Source: Atrina japonica
Lineage: Eukaryota > Mollusca > Bivalvia > Pterioida > Pinnidae
DNA: 64,000 nucleotides
Reading direction: 5' to 3'
Assembly: GCA_030159075.1 (NCBI GenBank)
Contig: BROG01000006.1
Span: forward strand, 1,072,001-1,136,000
A program made the translations under genes and the position numbers. This document shows, one piece after another, positions 34,510 to 45,155 of the stretch; positions within the stretch are counted from its first letter, which is position 1; every line of letters begins with the position of its first letter. A model generated the notes under the pieces. The model was not told the DNA's origin and searched no databases. It worked only from the letters and a program-made list of their open reading frames with translations.

Positions 34510-34592
34510 ACTCATTCACCCCTAAAGACACATTTGGACTGGTCTGAGTCATGGATTTGCAGGAGAGTCCATTGTTTTTCAGGGGATAATGA
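34510..34592 (+). repeat. 85-bp palindromic micro-element, copy 2
   Basis: Starts actcattcacccctaaagac, core ggactggtctgagtcatgg, ends ttgtttttcaggggataatga. The ends are inverted repeats of each other. Located in the 0.5-kb intron between the two N-terminal AMPK gamma exons. Confidence 0.8.
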
Positions 34593-34660
34593 TTTAGGTT
34601 CATATTAAACTTGTTCATGTAGAAGTTTCACATGTAAGTGAAATGTTCTCAACATACAGA

Positions 34661-34730
34661 TACGAACATACCTTGACTGGCGGGTCCGATTTGTATACGA
34701 ACATACCTTGACTGGCGGGTCCGATTTGTA
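34661..34730. repeat. Perfect 2 x 35-bp tandem duplication across a splice donor
   Basis: Bases 34661-34695 and 34696-34730 are identical. On the - strand each unit holds the last 25 bases of the exon (ending GACCCGCCAGTCAAG) and the donor GTATGTTCGT. The exon therefore has two identical 5' splice sites, 35 nt apart. Confidence 0.97.
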
Positions 34731-34825
34731 TATGATTGCATGAGTGTGGTCATTATTTATGAAAGGCCCCTTCATGTTAGGTGGTGCCGATTTTGGTTCT
34801 GAATTGGATGACTTTCGAGGTGATA
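34707..34825 (-). CDS. PRKAG2: AMPK gamma, Ser/Pro-rich N-terminal exon
   Basis: The exon encodes SPRKSSNSEPKSAPPNMKGP then FINNDHTHAIIYKSDPPVK. The composition (Ser, Pro, Lys) suits the disordered N-terminal extension of gamma2/gamma3-type subunits, which carries phosphorylation sites. It starts in phase 1 after acceptor tttttctctccacag, so at least one upstream coding exon exists. The end is placed at the inner of two identical donors, which gives phase 0 and an open frame into the next exon. Using the outer donor (exon end at 34672) adds 35 nt and leads to a stop in the next exon. Confidence 0.88.
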
Positions 34826-37180
34826 CTGTGGAGAGAAAAAAAAGATATTGGTTTCATTATTCTTGAAATAAACATACTGAAATTGTGCGAATAAGAATCA
34901 ACCCTAGCAATTGCAGTTCCGTGTGTGTGTGTGTTTGTGTGTGCGTGTAATATGTATGTGTACAGTTGTATGTGTTTGGCTTTTATCAGAAAATTTGGGC
35001 TTTTTAGATTTATTCACTGATCAATTATGAAAAAAGAAATTGATCAATTTTTCCTTTCTAATTCAACTCATTGACAAAAGAATTTCAAACTCGAAAAAAC
35101 TGCTATTTACAAATGTATCGTAGATTGGAAATACATGTAATATGTTCAGAACATAAGACAGTGTGTATACTTTATATTTTTCTTTTCAAAATGGGTATCA
35201 CATGCTACACTGAAGATTTTAACATTATACAACATCGATGTAACAAGAGGCCTCAGGGACTTTATTAATCACCAGAGTCCAAGAAAACCTACCAGACCTC
35301 AAGGGAGGGGGATGAAATCCATGTAATACCTTAGCCTATAAATGTTTGATAAGGTGTTTGGTTTTTGGAAAAGAGAAGTTTGGTTTTTGAGAAGAAGTTT
35401 GAAGTGATCAAGACATCAATGAGAATTTTTTATTACATGTTGCTCTATGCAATATTAACTTGTATACTTTGAAAATTTTAAAATTAGGTATTATGTATAT
35501 ATGTAGTTGAGTCAGACATGAAAAGCTCATAGAAATCCTCAGTCTTGACTCCTGGTGAGCTAAATAAGACTAGAATATATATCACTGTTCTTCAGGAATT
35601 AGAATACCTGATATATCACTGAAAACCTGTTTGGGAGGATTTAATACACGTATACACAGGTAGGCATTACAGGAATCTGAATACATTATAGATATACATG
35701 TACAGTCAAAGATATATCATCTAGTAGAGAAATCACCTTCCAAAAGTGCATACATGTATAAATAGTATATAAATATATAGTAGGGTCACATTTGGCAATA
35801 TTCCAACATTTCACAGCCTTTGCAATGTAGTCCATAAAAACAACATCAACAAATTTTATGTAAACTACAAAACTCATTTTATATAGAAACAGCAATAAAA
35901 TGTTCATGTATAAAGTCCCCGGAGAGAAAAGAGACAGATCTGTATGAATACATTAACCTATATATGTTTAATGAAATCTGAGAGTTACACAGAGGGTCAG
36001 CCACGACTTAAAATCAATATTTCTTAATAGGGACATGGAAAACTGTATCAAAAGAGATCTAACTATGAGCAGACAAGCTGTACAAATGTATATGTACATT
36101 TTCACATTGGTTGTGTCCAGATATTAAGCATATAGATAAAACTCAGTTAACACAGATCTATAGGTACATGTATGTATATATAGTCAAGAGATACTGCCTC
36201 AAAATAATCCAGTAACTGTCACAAACTCAGCATCAGAAGCTAAAGTCATCACAGATACATGTACAAATGTAGATACATGTATATACATACAATGTATAGT
36301 CAAGAAATACTGATTAAAAATAATCAAAGTGTCATCCGTGGATGTGGATGACGTTTAATACAAAGGACCTTTGTCACAGTAGACAATCGGTAGTACAGGT
36401 AAAAAATTTTGGCTCCAAAAATTAAACAAAATAATAATAAGAGAACAATACAACATTGATAACGAGGAAATCAAATCAGGAAATGATATAAAGTTATCAC
36501 CCAAATGATATTTATTTAAAAAAGTCACACCTCTTCGTGATCTTTTAAGTTAAGTTCAACAAGTATGTTTTATAATCAAACAGAATCTGAGATTGTTAAA
36601 AGTGTAATACCTCTGGAAAGCATTTCACCAATGCTTGTACATGTACATGTAATATGGGCATGCATGCACGCACACCCGCACACACATGCACACACACACA
36701 CACACACACACACAGTGGATGCAACTTCAATAAATATTCCAGTACTGAAATTCTTGTTTTGAAATGATCCCCTTCAAACATTTATTTACTGTAACTCCTC
36801 TAAAGAGTCAAGGCCAGGGCAGATCAAATCCAAAGTATAGAACACAATGTAACTTGCTGCAATCCACATTTATCATTTAAAAACGCATGTTAACTGTTAG
36901 CAGCCAAAATACCAGTATCAACAAGACAACATAGGTATTCACAAATCCATTTTGACATACACTATCCTCATTAACACAGGATTTCTTTTTGAAATATGAT
37001 TTCAAGTGCAAATTGATTGATATTCCATATGTGCATATACAGTGTATTGTCCCATACATAAGCCTCTTTGATAAATCATGATTTATAAGACTTTCCAAGC
37101 AATTATTCTTCACGTGTATACAAATGTATTTATCACAATAGTACACAGTACCTCAAGGCAGAAACTCACTTAAACTGGTG

Positions 37181-37184
<4 letters not shown>
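34826..37184. other. Presumed 5' intron sequence of AMPK gamma
   Basis: No exon was recognised. It contains a (CA)n tract at 36689-36714 and many short acatgta/tatatg words. Open frames on both strands lack family resemblance and splice sites of the required phase. Confidence 0.5.
36689..36714. repeat. (CA)13 microsatellite
   Basis: Thirteen CA units, preceded by imperfect CA-rich sequence from about 36668. Confidence 0.95.

Positions 37185-37242
<58 letters not shown>
37185..37242. repeat. (TC)29 microsatellite
   Basis: Perfect run of 58 bases. Confidence 0.97.
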
Positions 37243-37244
<2 letters not shown>

Positions 37245-37342
37245 AGTATATGTGAGTATGCATCCAGATATATGCAACTGCATAGCTTCAAAATTTTTAT
37301 CACACTCATTAGATTGATATTAATAAGCATACTGATACATGA

Positions 37343-37422
37343 ACTCATTCACCCCTACAGACACATTTGGACTGGCCTATAGCATTGATTTATAAAAAAG
37401 CTCATTGTTTCTCCTGGGGTTA
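37343..37422 (+). repeat. 85-bp palindromic micro-element, copy 3
   Basis: Starts actcattcacccctacagac, core ggactggcctatagcattg. The right end is degraded (ctcctggggttagagataa). Confidence 0.7.
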
Positions 37423-37494
37423 GAGATAATATCACAACAGTTTCACTCATCAGATCAAGTCACTTTCTATCTAGACATGCAACATTTTCAACTA

Positions 37495-37673
37495 CAGTAA
37501 AACCTGCTTTAGGGACCACCTGTGTATAAAGACCACCTGGTCATAAAGAAATTTTACTGTCTCCAATAGTACCATTTATGTACAAATCAACCTCTATATA
37601 AAGACCACCTCCCTATTAAGACCAGTTTTGTTGTGTACCTAGGGGGGGTCTTTATTATATACAATTTTAACTG
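37495..37673. mobile_element. pogo-like MITE (gtggtcttta family), copy 3
   Basis: Left end CAGTAAAACCTGCTTTAGGG after TA at 37493-37494; right end ttttaactg before TA at 37674-37675. The inside reads as the reverse of copies at 23780 and 31376 (ataaagaccacct, tactattgg-type words inverted). Confidence 0.85.
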
Positions 37674-37930
37674 TATAAGTTACACTTACAGCATTCAATA
37701 TTTTTCTTATCTATACAATATGTGATATATAAAATAACTTTATTACTATGATTGCTTTCCAAAAATCAGTTGGTATCACCATTTTCAGTGCCACCTATAA
37801 ATACATTATTTGTTGCATAGAAATTTTATCAGGTTTATGATTTTTTTTGAAGTGGTCCATGTTGCAGCATCTGTAATACCAGTAGATGGGTTGGGTATTG
37901 TGTCCTGGTTGGATCAGACCCAAGTCTTTC

Positions 37931-38015
37931 ACTCATTCACCCCTAAAAACACATTAGACTGGTCTAAGTCATTGATTTACAGAAGGATCCATTGTTTTTC
38001 AGGGGCTGATGAGTG
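37931..38015 (+). repeat. 85-bp palindromic micro-element, copy 4
   Basis: Starts actcattcacccctaaaaac and ends gtttttcaggggctgatgag. This is the best-preserved copy of the family in the window. Confidence 0.8.
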
Positions 38016-38109
38016 AACACGGGCATGACAATCATTGGAACATAATAACTTGGAGGTTCCCTGGCCTTCAGAACAACAGACCATGTAACATTAGTCTACA
38101 ATGTTAGAA

Positions 38110-38250
38110 AGTAGCACATCATCAAGGTAACAGAAAATAGTGCATCATTTAGCCATAAACAAAAAATAGCAAGTACATGTATCATATAGCTAACAGAAAA
38201 TAGCATATATAGCTGATAGAAAATAGTAAATCATATAGCACATCACAAGC
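38110..38250. repeat. Degenerate ~22-bp tandem repeat
   Basis: Repeated words taacagaaaatag, catcatatagc and gatagaaaatagta, four to five loose copies. Confidence 0.6.
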
Positions 38251-39204
38251 TTCATGTACTAAGGGATGAAAAGACATTAACATAAGTCAGCATCACCGGT
38301 GAGGTATCCATGTAAGTTAAAACTAATAAAAGATACTTGGCAAAATAAAAGGTCCTAATCTCAGTCAGTTCAGAACTGCTGCAACAACTGCTGCATCCTA
38401 CGCTGATTTCTACATGTAGATTATCTAGGGAAAATTGACGCCATACATACAGTATGTACCTGTGGAAGGGCTGATGGTATTTTCTCCGATACATTGTATA
38501 AATATGGTTTCCTACTCCACCCATTACAGTATTTATTGAAATTGTTGAATCTGGCGTATAACATGATTAAAACAAACAAAACAAAAGGTCAAACAGCAAT
38601 AAAACAATCTCCTTTCTCCGTCTTTGAACAATGAGACTTAAAGTTAATTTATATCATACTGTTCTGAAATCTACCAGTGATAAATCATATAGACTTGACT
38701 GAAGTTTAGAGAAAGGTTGTATACAATAAAAGACTGAAGTTTAGAGAAAAGTTGTATACAACCAAAAATGACATTTGACTGAAATAAACGACAGTCAAGA
38801 TAAAAATCAGATATCATCATGAACTCCCATGAAATAGTGGTGTGAAAAAGACAAATGTACTCTAGTCAGGGAGAAAACGTTGCCACTAAATCTACTTGTT
38901 GAAATACATTGTGTAGACATTCACTTAACTAGTAAACAGCCTTAAAATATTCTATTTATAGAAGATTGATACAAAAATAAACACAACAGACTCATACATG
39001 TTAATTTCATTTTTGAAGGGATTATAATGGGCATGCTAGAATTACATGATTCATTAGCTTGAGGATTGACATGTATACAATTATCACTTGTCAGTCAAAA
39101 TCAACCATGCATATACAATCACAAGACCCGGTTATAATCACAAGACCATACAATGTTATCGTTTCTCTTCTGTACGAATTTTTAAAAAAAAATTTTGAAC
39201 GTTG

Positions 39205-39455
39205 TTTTACACCGCACTCAACAATTTTTCAGTTATATGGTGGCAGCCAATTTTTAGTGGTGGAGGAGAAAACACGGTTACAATGTACCCGGGAAGAGAC
39301 CACCGGCCTTCCTCAAGTAAACTGCCAAACTTTCTTAAACAAAACCAGCTTTCAGTGCAGGTTCCAGCGGGATTCGAACCTGTGCTGACCAGAACCGAGA
39401 GACTTCATGGTTCAAAGAGCGATGCTGTAATCACTCGGTCACAGTGGCCCCCTCT
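39205..39455 (-). mobile_element. tRNA-derived SINE, nearly complete
   Basis: On the - strand the head reads ccactgtgaccgagtgatta (A-box region) and caggttcgaatcccgc (B box). The body (gtttggcagtttacttgagg, then gtggtctcttcccgggtaca) ends ctgaaaaattgttgagtgcg. A long variable-arm-like stretch between the boxes suggests a Ser/Leu-type tRNA ancestor. The + strand open frames at 39059-39645 are translations of this element. Confidence 0.8.
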
Positions 39456-39999
39456 CCTCAGTGTGAAAACAGAACCTAAATCATATTACCTGTGTATAAA
39501 ATATATACGAGTACATACATTTGCAAATGTTGTTAGTTCATTATGTTTGATTTCATTATTTACTTATTTATTTATTGCAATGATTATCATTTTTTCTTGG
39601 TGCTTTAGTCAATATATTTACTTACAAGGTGACACCAACATGTAGTCTATATCAGAGACTGAACATTTTAAATCTACTCCTACATGGAAGTTGGCCAGAT
39701 ACCCTAAAATGTCATTGTCAGCGAAAATTAGAACTTGTTCAAAATATATATTTAGCTTAAGTATTATAATCTTTGTATTACAGGTGACAGGCTCCTGAAC
39801 TTTTATAAACAATCATGATTGATCACTTTATAGATTGGGATCCTTTAATCACTATGGCAGTACAGTCACTGTCAGTGTAAAGCATTCATATTGTTTTCCA
39901 CTTAAATCATACATGTAGATGAAAAGTCTGGGTTGTATTTTTTTATGTTACGATTTCACTTTTATAGCAAAGCATTTTAATTTGATTTGATTTGACTTT

Positions 40000-40122
40000 T
40001 TGTTTTACGCCATACTCAACAATCTTTCAGTCATATGATGGCGTCCAGTTTTTATTGGTGGGGAGAAACCCCGCTTACCCGGGTAAAGACCACCGACCTT
40101 CCGCAAGTAAACTGGCAAACAA
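40000..40122 (-). mobile_element. SINE 3' fragment
   Basis: The + strand reads cgccatactcaacaatcttt, gtggggagaaaccccg, gggtaaagaccaccgacctt and gtaaactggcaaac. These are the tail and middle of the SINE family at 39205-39455; the head is missing (5' truncation). Confidence 0.75.
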
Positions 40123-40854
40123 AGCATTTTAAAGAAGACACACAAGTAATGAACTTTGGAATTTCTAATTACTGAACTATAGTCCTTTTGATCATGAAGA
40201 ACTTTGAGTTTTTCAAGTCTTGGGGTTGTAATCGTTTGTTTATTTGGACCTAGGTAGATTTTCATTATACATGTACTTTTTTACCACATGATCTGCAAAG
40301 ACTTCTCTTACCCAAATCTAAATCTTGAACCAACAAAGGTCAATCCATCTACAGTCAATACGTGTGTATATTGTATACAATGTACTGGGAAATTTATGCT
40401 TCTGTATTTATAATTTTTGACATTTTCACCTTTACATGAAAAAGCAAAGTTAACATGAAAGCAAAAATTTCAAGTTAAACAACAGAAGCCCGGACGTACA
40501 TACCATTCACGTGACTGGTGATTACGGGTGAATTTAAGACCGCGTGAATATGTTTTTCTGTCGTTAAAGGACATTATATTCTCAGGTATACGGTATAAAA
40601 TTTTGTGTCGGCTTCAAACTATTTCAAACAAGAACACAATTTTTTAATTTCACATTCTAAAATACTTTTGGCCCACATTTGATTCAAGGGGATTCAATGT
40701 TTAGAGAACAAAACTGCAAAGCTCAACACCCAGGGGCGGTTTGCAACATAGTGTGTAAGAACTACCCTTTGAGAATAAATTGAAAATATGGAAAGTTTAC
40801 AAACAGAATGACAGACACAGATCTGCAGACAACTGACGCCCTTAAATCAGAATA

Positions 40855-41018
40855 CAATCAAACTTGTCTATAACGGTCACGAAAGGGAACAGGAAAAAGT
40901 AGCTATTATTGACAGGTGGCCTTTGAAGAGAGGTTTATTCATTCTATAAAAAAAGTTAAGAGATTATGGCCTGCAGGTGCCCTTTATACAAAAGTGGCCT
41001 TTAATGCAATTCTAACTG
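40855..41018. mobile_element. pogo-like MITE, ~164 bp
   Basis: The left end caatcaaacttgtctataac and the right end (cctttaatgcaattctaactg) are imperfect inverted repeats, flanked by TA at 40853-40854 and 41019-41020. Inner words ggtggcctttgaag and agtggccttta form a distinct subfamily. Confidence 0.65.
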
Positions 41019-41515
41019 TACATGTATCTCTCTTAAGCTTCTGGCATGAGTTATCTAACAAATGAAACTGATGTGTATAAGTACAGTACATGTATCTTTT
41101 GGTTTGTGTGGAAACTGCACTTCATTTACATCAGAGGATCTCAAGTATCTGCATTGTTTCAAATACTGAAATAGCAACAAAGGGTCAAAAACCTGTTGTT
41201 GGTTCTTCCTAATGAGTCAGTTTCAAAGATAATAATATCAATTTATTTGGCAATTTTTTGTTTTTCTTTATCTGCAAGTGTCAAAAATGAAATTGCAAAA
41301 TTGATATAGGCCAGATAAAACAAATAACTCTTATCGGTAAAAAATATATATTCTATTTCTTATACATGACTATCAACAACTGTTTCTCGAAAAGGCCAGA
41401 ATGATGCGGAGAAGTAAATACACGTAATACAAGCAATAATTTAGTTTGTTCTTAAAATTGCCCCAAAACAGCCCCTACCCCCATATAATTTTCACTGGCG
41501 GGTAGTTAACCTAAA

Positions 41516-41598
41516 TGTTCACTCCTAAAAACACAACTGGACTAGTCGAAGTCATTGATTTACAGAAGAGTCCACTGTTTTCAGGGTTTGATGAGTTA
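41516..41598 (+). repeat. 85-bp palindromic micro-element, copy 5
   Basis: Reads gttcactcctaaaaacacaa, core ggactagtcgaagtcattg, and ends ttcagggtttgatgagtt. The inverted ends are preserved. Confidence 0.75.
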
Positions 41599-42264
41599 AC
41601 AATGCATGTGGAAATAGATCAATCAATAAAAAGGGAAGTCTTTGCTTAATCAGGTCACAATATTATGAACTGAATCAACAAAAATGGCTCAAATTGGTTC
41701 GTGTTAGTTGATCTTGTTCATACATGTGCCTTGACAACTAATTCCCTGTCTATTTCTCTGCAGTAAAGTGAAATAAACAATCACTTTCACATGCATTTAA
41801 TAAAACAATTAAATTAGACTCCATATGCAATGTATGTCATCGTCATATTTTATCAACATGATAAAATTTATATTAACCAAGCTGGTTTATAGTAGACAAA
41901 ATAGATTTACAAACTAAATGATAAATATGGTTGATTTATTCATCACAAATACCGAAAATTTACTAATACCAATAAATTACTTACAAATGTCGATAAATCT
42001 TTTATTATTTATTGATATAAAAACATGCAAATGACTTGTTCAGTTACTGCTCTCGTTAAATCACATACCATATTATGCAAATCAAAAAATTTTATGAATA
42101 TAAATTATACATGCAATAAAAACAGAATAAATAAACAGTACTAGAAATTCAATATAAAAAACATAGCACTTAAACACTAATTCTGGTAGTGATACACTTA
42201 AAAGATCTTGTATCTTTCAGGCAGAGTTTTTCACCAAATGAACGCAGTAATGAAAATACATGTA

Positions 42265-42447
42265 AAGTGAAACTTGTATATAATGACCTCTTTAGAGGCA
42301 CAAGAAAACTGGTCTTTATAGGGATTTGGTCTTTACAGAGGTTGATTTGTATACTAATGGTACTATTTGGGAAAGCAAAAAATGGTCTTTGTGACCACTG
42401 ACCAGGTGGTCTTTATACACAGGTGGTCACTAAAACGGGTATTACTG
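42265..42447. mobile_element. pogo-like MITE (gtggtcttta family), copy 4
   Basis: Left end aaagtgaaacttgtatataa (first base mutated), right end aaacgggtattactg before TA at 42448-42449. Inner words ctggtctttatagggatt and ggtggtctttatacacaggt match other copies. Confidence 0.85.
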
Positions 42448-42528
42448 TATATTATGTTATAAATATATTATTTATTAACTTTTTTATGCATTTTAAAATG
42501 TCAACATACAAAGATTTAAGACCTGAAA

Positions 42529-42530
<2 letters not shown>

Positions 42531-42588
<58 letters not shown>
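42531..42588. repeat. (GT)29 microsatellite
   Basis: Perfect run of 58 bases, giving Cys/Val-only open frames. Confidence 0.97.
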
Positions 42589-42589
<1 letters not shown>

Positions 42590-43375
42590 TGTCTGTTTGC
42601 CAATCAGAGAAGCAAGGTCATTTTCTTCTTACAATGTGTATATCTCTTATAGGTGAACAGACATACCAACCTGAAGAATTTCACATTATACACTTTGGCA
42701 TACCTTGTTGGCTAATCAAATTACATTTGATATCAATTTGGCAATAAATACATGTACATGTAGTTGCTAAATAAATACATTATTCTGGCAGTCCATCTAA
42801 TATATCCGACCCTGAATTTCATTCAGGTTCTATAAACTTAGACAGTGGGTACTTTCTTTCAGACATGGTACCGGTACTCTCTCATTGGTCCAGTGCCACC
42901 ATCATGCCACTGAACCAACCAATGGTAATGGGTCTGATGAAGTCCAATCTGAGAGCCATTACCTTCTTAAGTTGTTTGGCTGTGGAACCAGAGAAGCCTT
43001 CCACCAAAACATATGTGATAAAAGTATAATAAATTTCAAGTTTTAAATATTCTGGTAAATGTGTCAATTTTGTGTGATGATAATATGGTAAATCTAAGGT
43101 TTTAAATATTACGTAAATGTGTTAATTTTGTGTGACGATATTATGGTAAACTTAAGATTCATGATCTTTGTCATAAACTTCCCCAATACATGTACTTAAT
43201 TTAACACTACCTATGTTAGATGAGATCACTGTGTTTATGAATACACATTAAGATTGTACTGTGACAGGGTGAGTAATTAATTATTTAAATTAATCTGATG
43301 ACAATTACTACAAATATCCCAAACAGAAGCTACAGGGACTACTAGGTAATTGCACACTCCATATTTACATGTATT

Positions 43376-44100
43376 ATATAAAATGATGTCAGAGAATAGT
43401 CTATGATCTACACACTCAGTTGTTACACATGTATCACATTCAATGATGTCAGAGAACAGTCCATGGTCCACACACTCAGTTGTTACACATGTATCAGATA
43501 CAATGATGTCAGAGAACAGTCCATGGTCCACACACTCAGTTGTTACACATGTATCAGATACAATGATGTCAGAGAACAGTCCATGGTCTATACCCTCAGT
43601 TGTTACACATGTATCACATACAATGATGTCAGAGAACAGTCTATGAACCAAACATTCCATAGTGACATCTATCACATACATGTACAATGATGTGAGAGAA
43701 CAGTCCATGAACCACAAACTCAAAAGTAACATGTAATGATGTATTACATACATACAATGATTGCGGAGAACAGTCTATGAACCGCACACTCCATAGTGAC
43801 ATGTATCACATACAAAGACGCCTGAGAACAGTCTATGAACCACACACTCCATAGTGACATGTATCACATACAAAGACGCCTGAGAATGGTCTATGAACCA
43901 CACACTCCATAGTGACATGTATCACATACAAAGACGCCTGAGAACGGTCTATGAACCACACACTCCATAGTGACATGTATCACATACAAAGACAAAGACG
44001 CCCATGACATGTATCACATACAAAGACGCCTGAGAACGGTCTATGAACCACACACTCCATAGTGACATGTATCACATAATGTGATGGCAGACAACAGTCC
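43376..44100. repeat. 58-60-bp tandem array, two subtypes
   Basis: About twelve units. The left half has tgatgtcagagaacagtcca and acactcagttgttacacatg. The right half has acgcctgagaacggtctatg and cacactccatagtgacatgt. Both share a frame of agaacagtc.atga...cacactc...cacatgtatcacatacaa, so one array diverged into two homogenised halves. Near 44000 one unit is broken by a short insertion. Confidence 0.95.
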
Positions 44101-44534
44101 ATGAAACATTTAAAATCTGCCATACAATTTTGACATATAATTTGTACACCTAATGTGACCTATATGAGACTGACAGCTGAAAGTACAAGTATTTCTCATC
44201 ACACCAGAACTATATTTAAATAATCTTGGGAACATTTGTCAAAAGCTTCAGTTTGATGGGCAGAATACTGCTGACAAAAATTTTACTTGAAAATACACAT
44301 GTACATTTGTATCTCAAACAACCAAAAGCATAAGATCCTATATGTTATAAGGTCACCTTGAAAACTGGATGTAAGTCTGACATGTGACTGATCCAAATTT
44401 TGGTTGCGGGCAACCATCACAAACATGAGAGTACTTTTTACCTCAACTACCGTGACTTTCTCATCTCATTTAAGATTTTGTAGAAACATTTAAAGAGGGT
44501 GTAAATATGATAGCCATAACAGTATTGTTCTGTT

Positions 44535-45155
44535 GCCCAAACTCTGTGACTGTGTGGTTAGCACACTGTGCATTAGACCATGAAGTGCCTTAGCTCTATT
44601 TACATGTAGTGCAAATTTGAACTCAACTGGACCCTACAAATGTAAGCTGTCAAATTTTGCGAGAAAGTTTGCCAGTTTACTCATGGAAGGCCAATGGTAT
44701 CTTCCCTACAAATGTAAGCTGTCAGATTTTGTGAGAAAGTTTGCCAGTTTACTCATGGAAGGCCAATGGTATCTTCCCTACAAATGTAAGCTGTCAGATT
44801 TTGCGAGAAAGTTTGCCAGTTTACTCATGGAAGGCCAATGGTATTCCCTACAAATGTAAGCCAGATTTTGCGAGAAAGTTTGCCAGTTTACTCACAAATG
44901 GTAAGCAAATGTAAGCTGTCAGATTTTGTGAGAAAGTTTGCCAGTTTACTCATGTAAATGGCCAATGTAAGCTGTCAGATTTTGCGAGAAAGTTTGCAAA
45001 CTCATGTAAGCTGTCAGATTTTGCGAGAAAGTTTGCCAGTTTACTCATGGAAGGCCAATGGTGTCTTCCTGGTACATTGTAAACCAGGTCTAATCCTCCA
45101 CAATTAAAAACTGGCCACCACCATACACTGACTGAAAAATTGAGTGTGACATACA
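44535..45155 (+). mobile_element. SINE with internally amplified segment
   Basis: A tRNA-like head (ctgtgactgtgtggttagca) begins near 44548 and the SINE tail is at 45062-45155 (ggtacattgtaaaccagg, ctgactgaaaaattgagtg). Between them the SINE middle (cagattttgcgagaaagttt, gccagtttactcatggaagg) is repeated six to seven times instead of once. Confidence 0.8.
44640..45062 (+). repeat. 72-bp tandem array inside the SINE
   Basis: Three full 72-bp units (each reading as a 24-residue period, PYKCKLSDFARKFASLLMEG then QWYL) are followed by shortened units. The unit is the conserved middle of the surrounding SINE. Confidence 0.9.

Larger units (their letters stand above)
9735..34825 (-). other. PRKAG2: AMPK gamma subunit gene, whole span of supported exons
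   Basis: Twelve coding exons with matching splice phases give a 393-residue C-terminal part of the regulatory gamma subunit of AMP-activated protein kinase. In the alpha-beta-gamma complex this subunit binds AMP, ADP and ATP through four CBS repeats and so senses cell energy charge. Order in the partial protein: Ser/Pro-rich region (1-39), acidic linker (about 40-65), CBS1 (66-135), CBS2 (160-220), CBS3 (230-290), CBS4 (305-365), tail (366-393). Residues known to bind nucleotide in mammalian gamma1 have counterparts: Arg in NGVRAAPL, Asp in TITDFI, His-Arg in HRLPVV, Lys in THKRIL, Asp in KFDVI, Arg in LQHR, His-Arg in VHRLVVV, Asp in SLSDIL. The long N-terminal region suggests a gamma2-like form. 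The start codon is not located. Introns range from about 0.5 to 9.8 kb. Confidence 0.95.

Noticed and set aside
39059..39645. Two overlapping + strand open frames of 109 and 147 codons
   Set aside because: They lie across a tRNA-derived SINE in antisense orientation and have no domain.
42882..43067. - strand open frame containing LVEGFSGSTAKQLKKVMAL
   Set aside because: Somewhat protein-like, but no family, splice sites or phase match with AMPK gamma was found.
43277..43753. 158-codon - strand open frame with DHGLFSDIIVSDTCVTTECV repeats
   Set aside because: It is the translation of the 60-bp tandem array; the opposite strand is open too.
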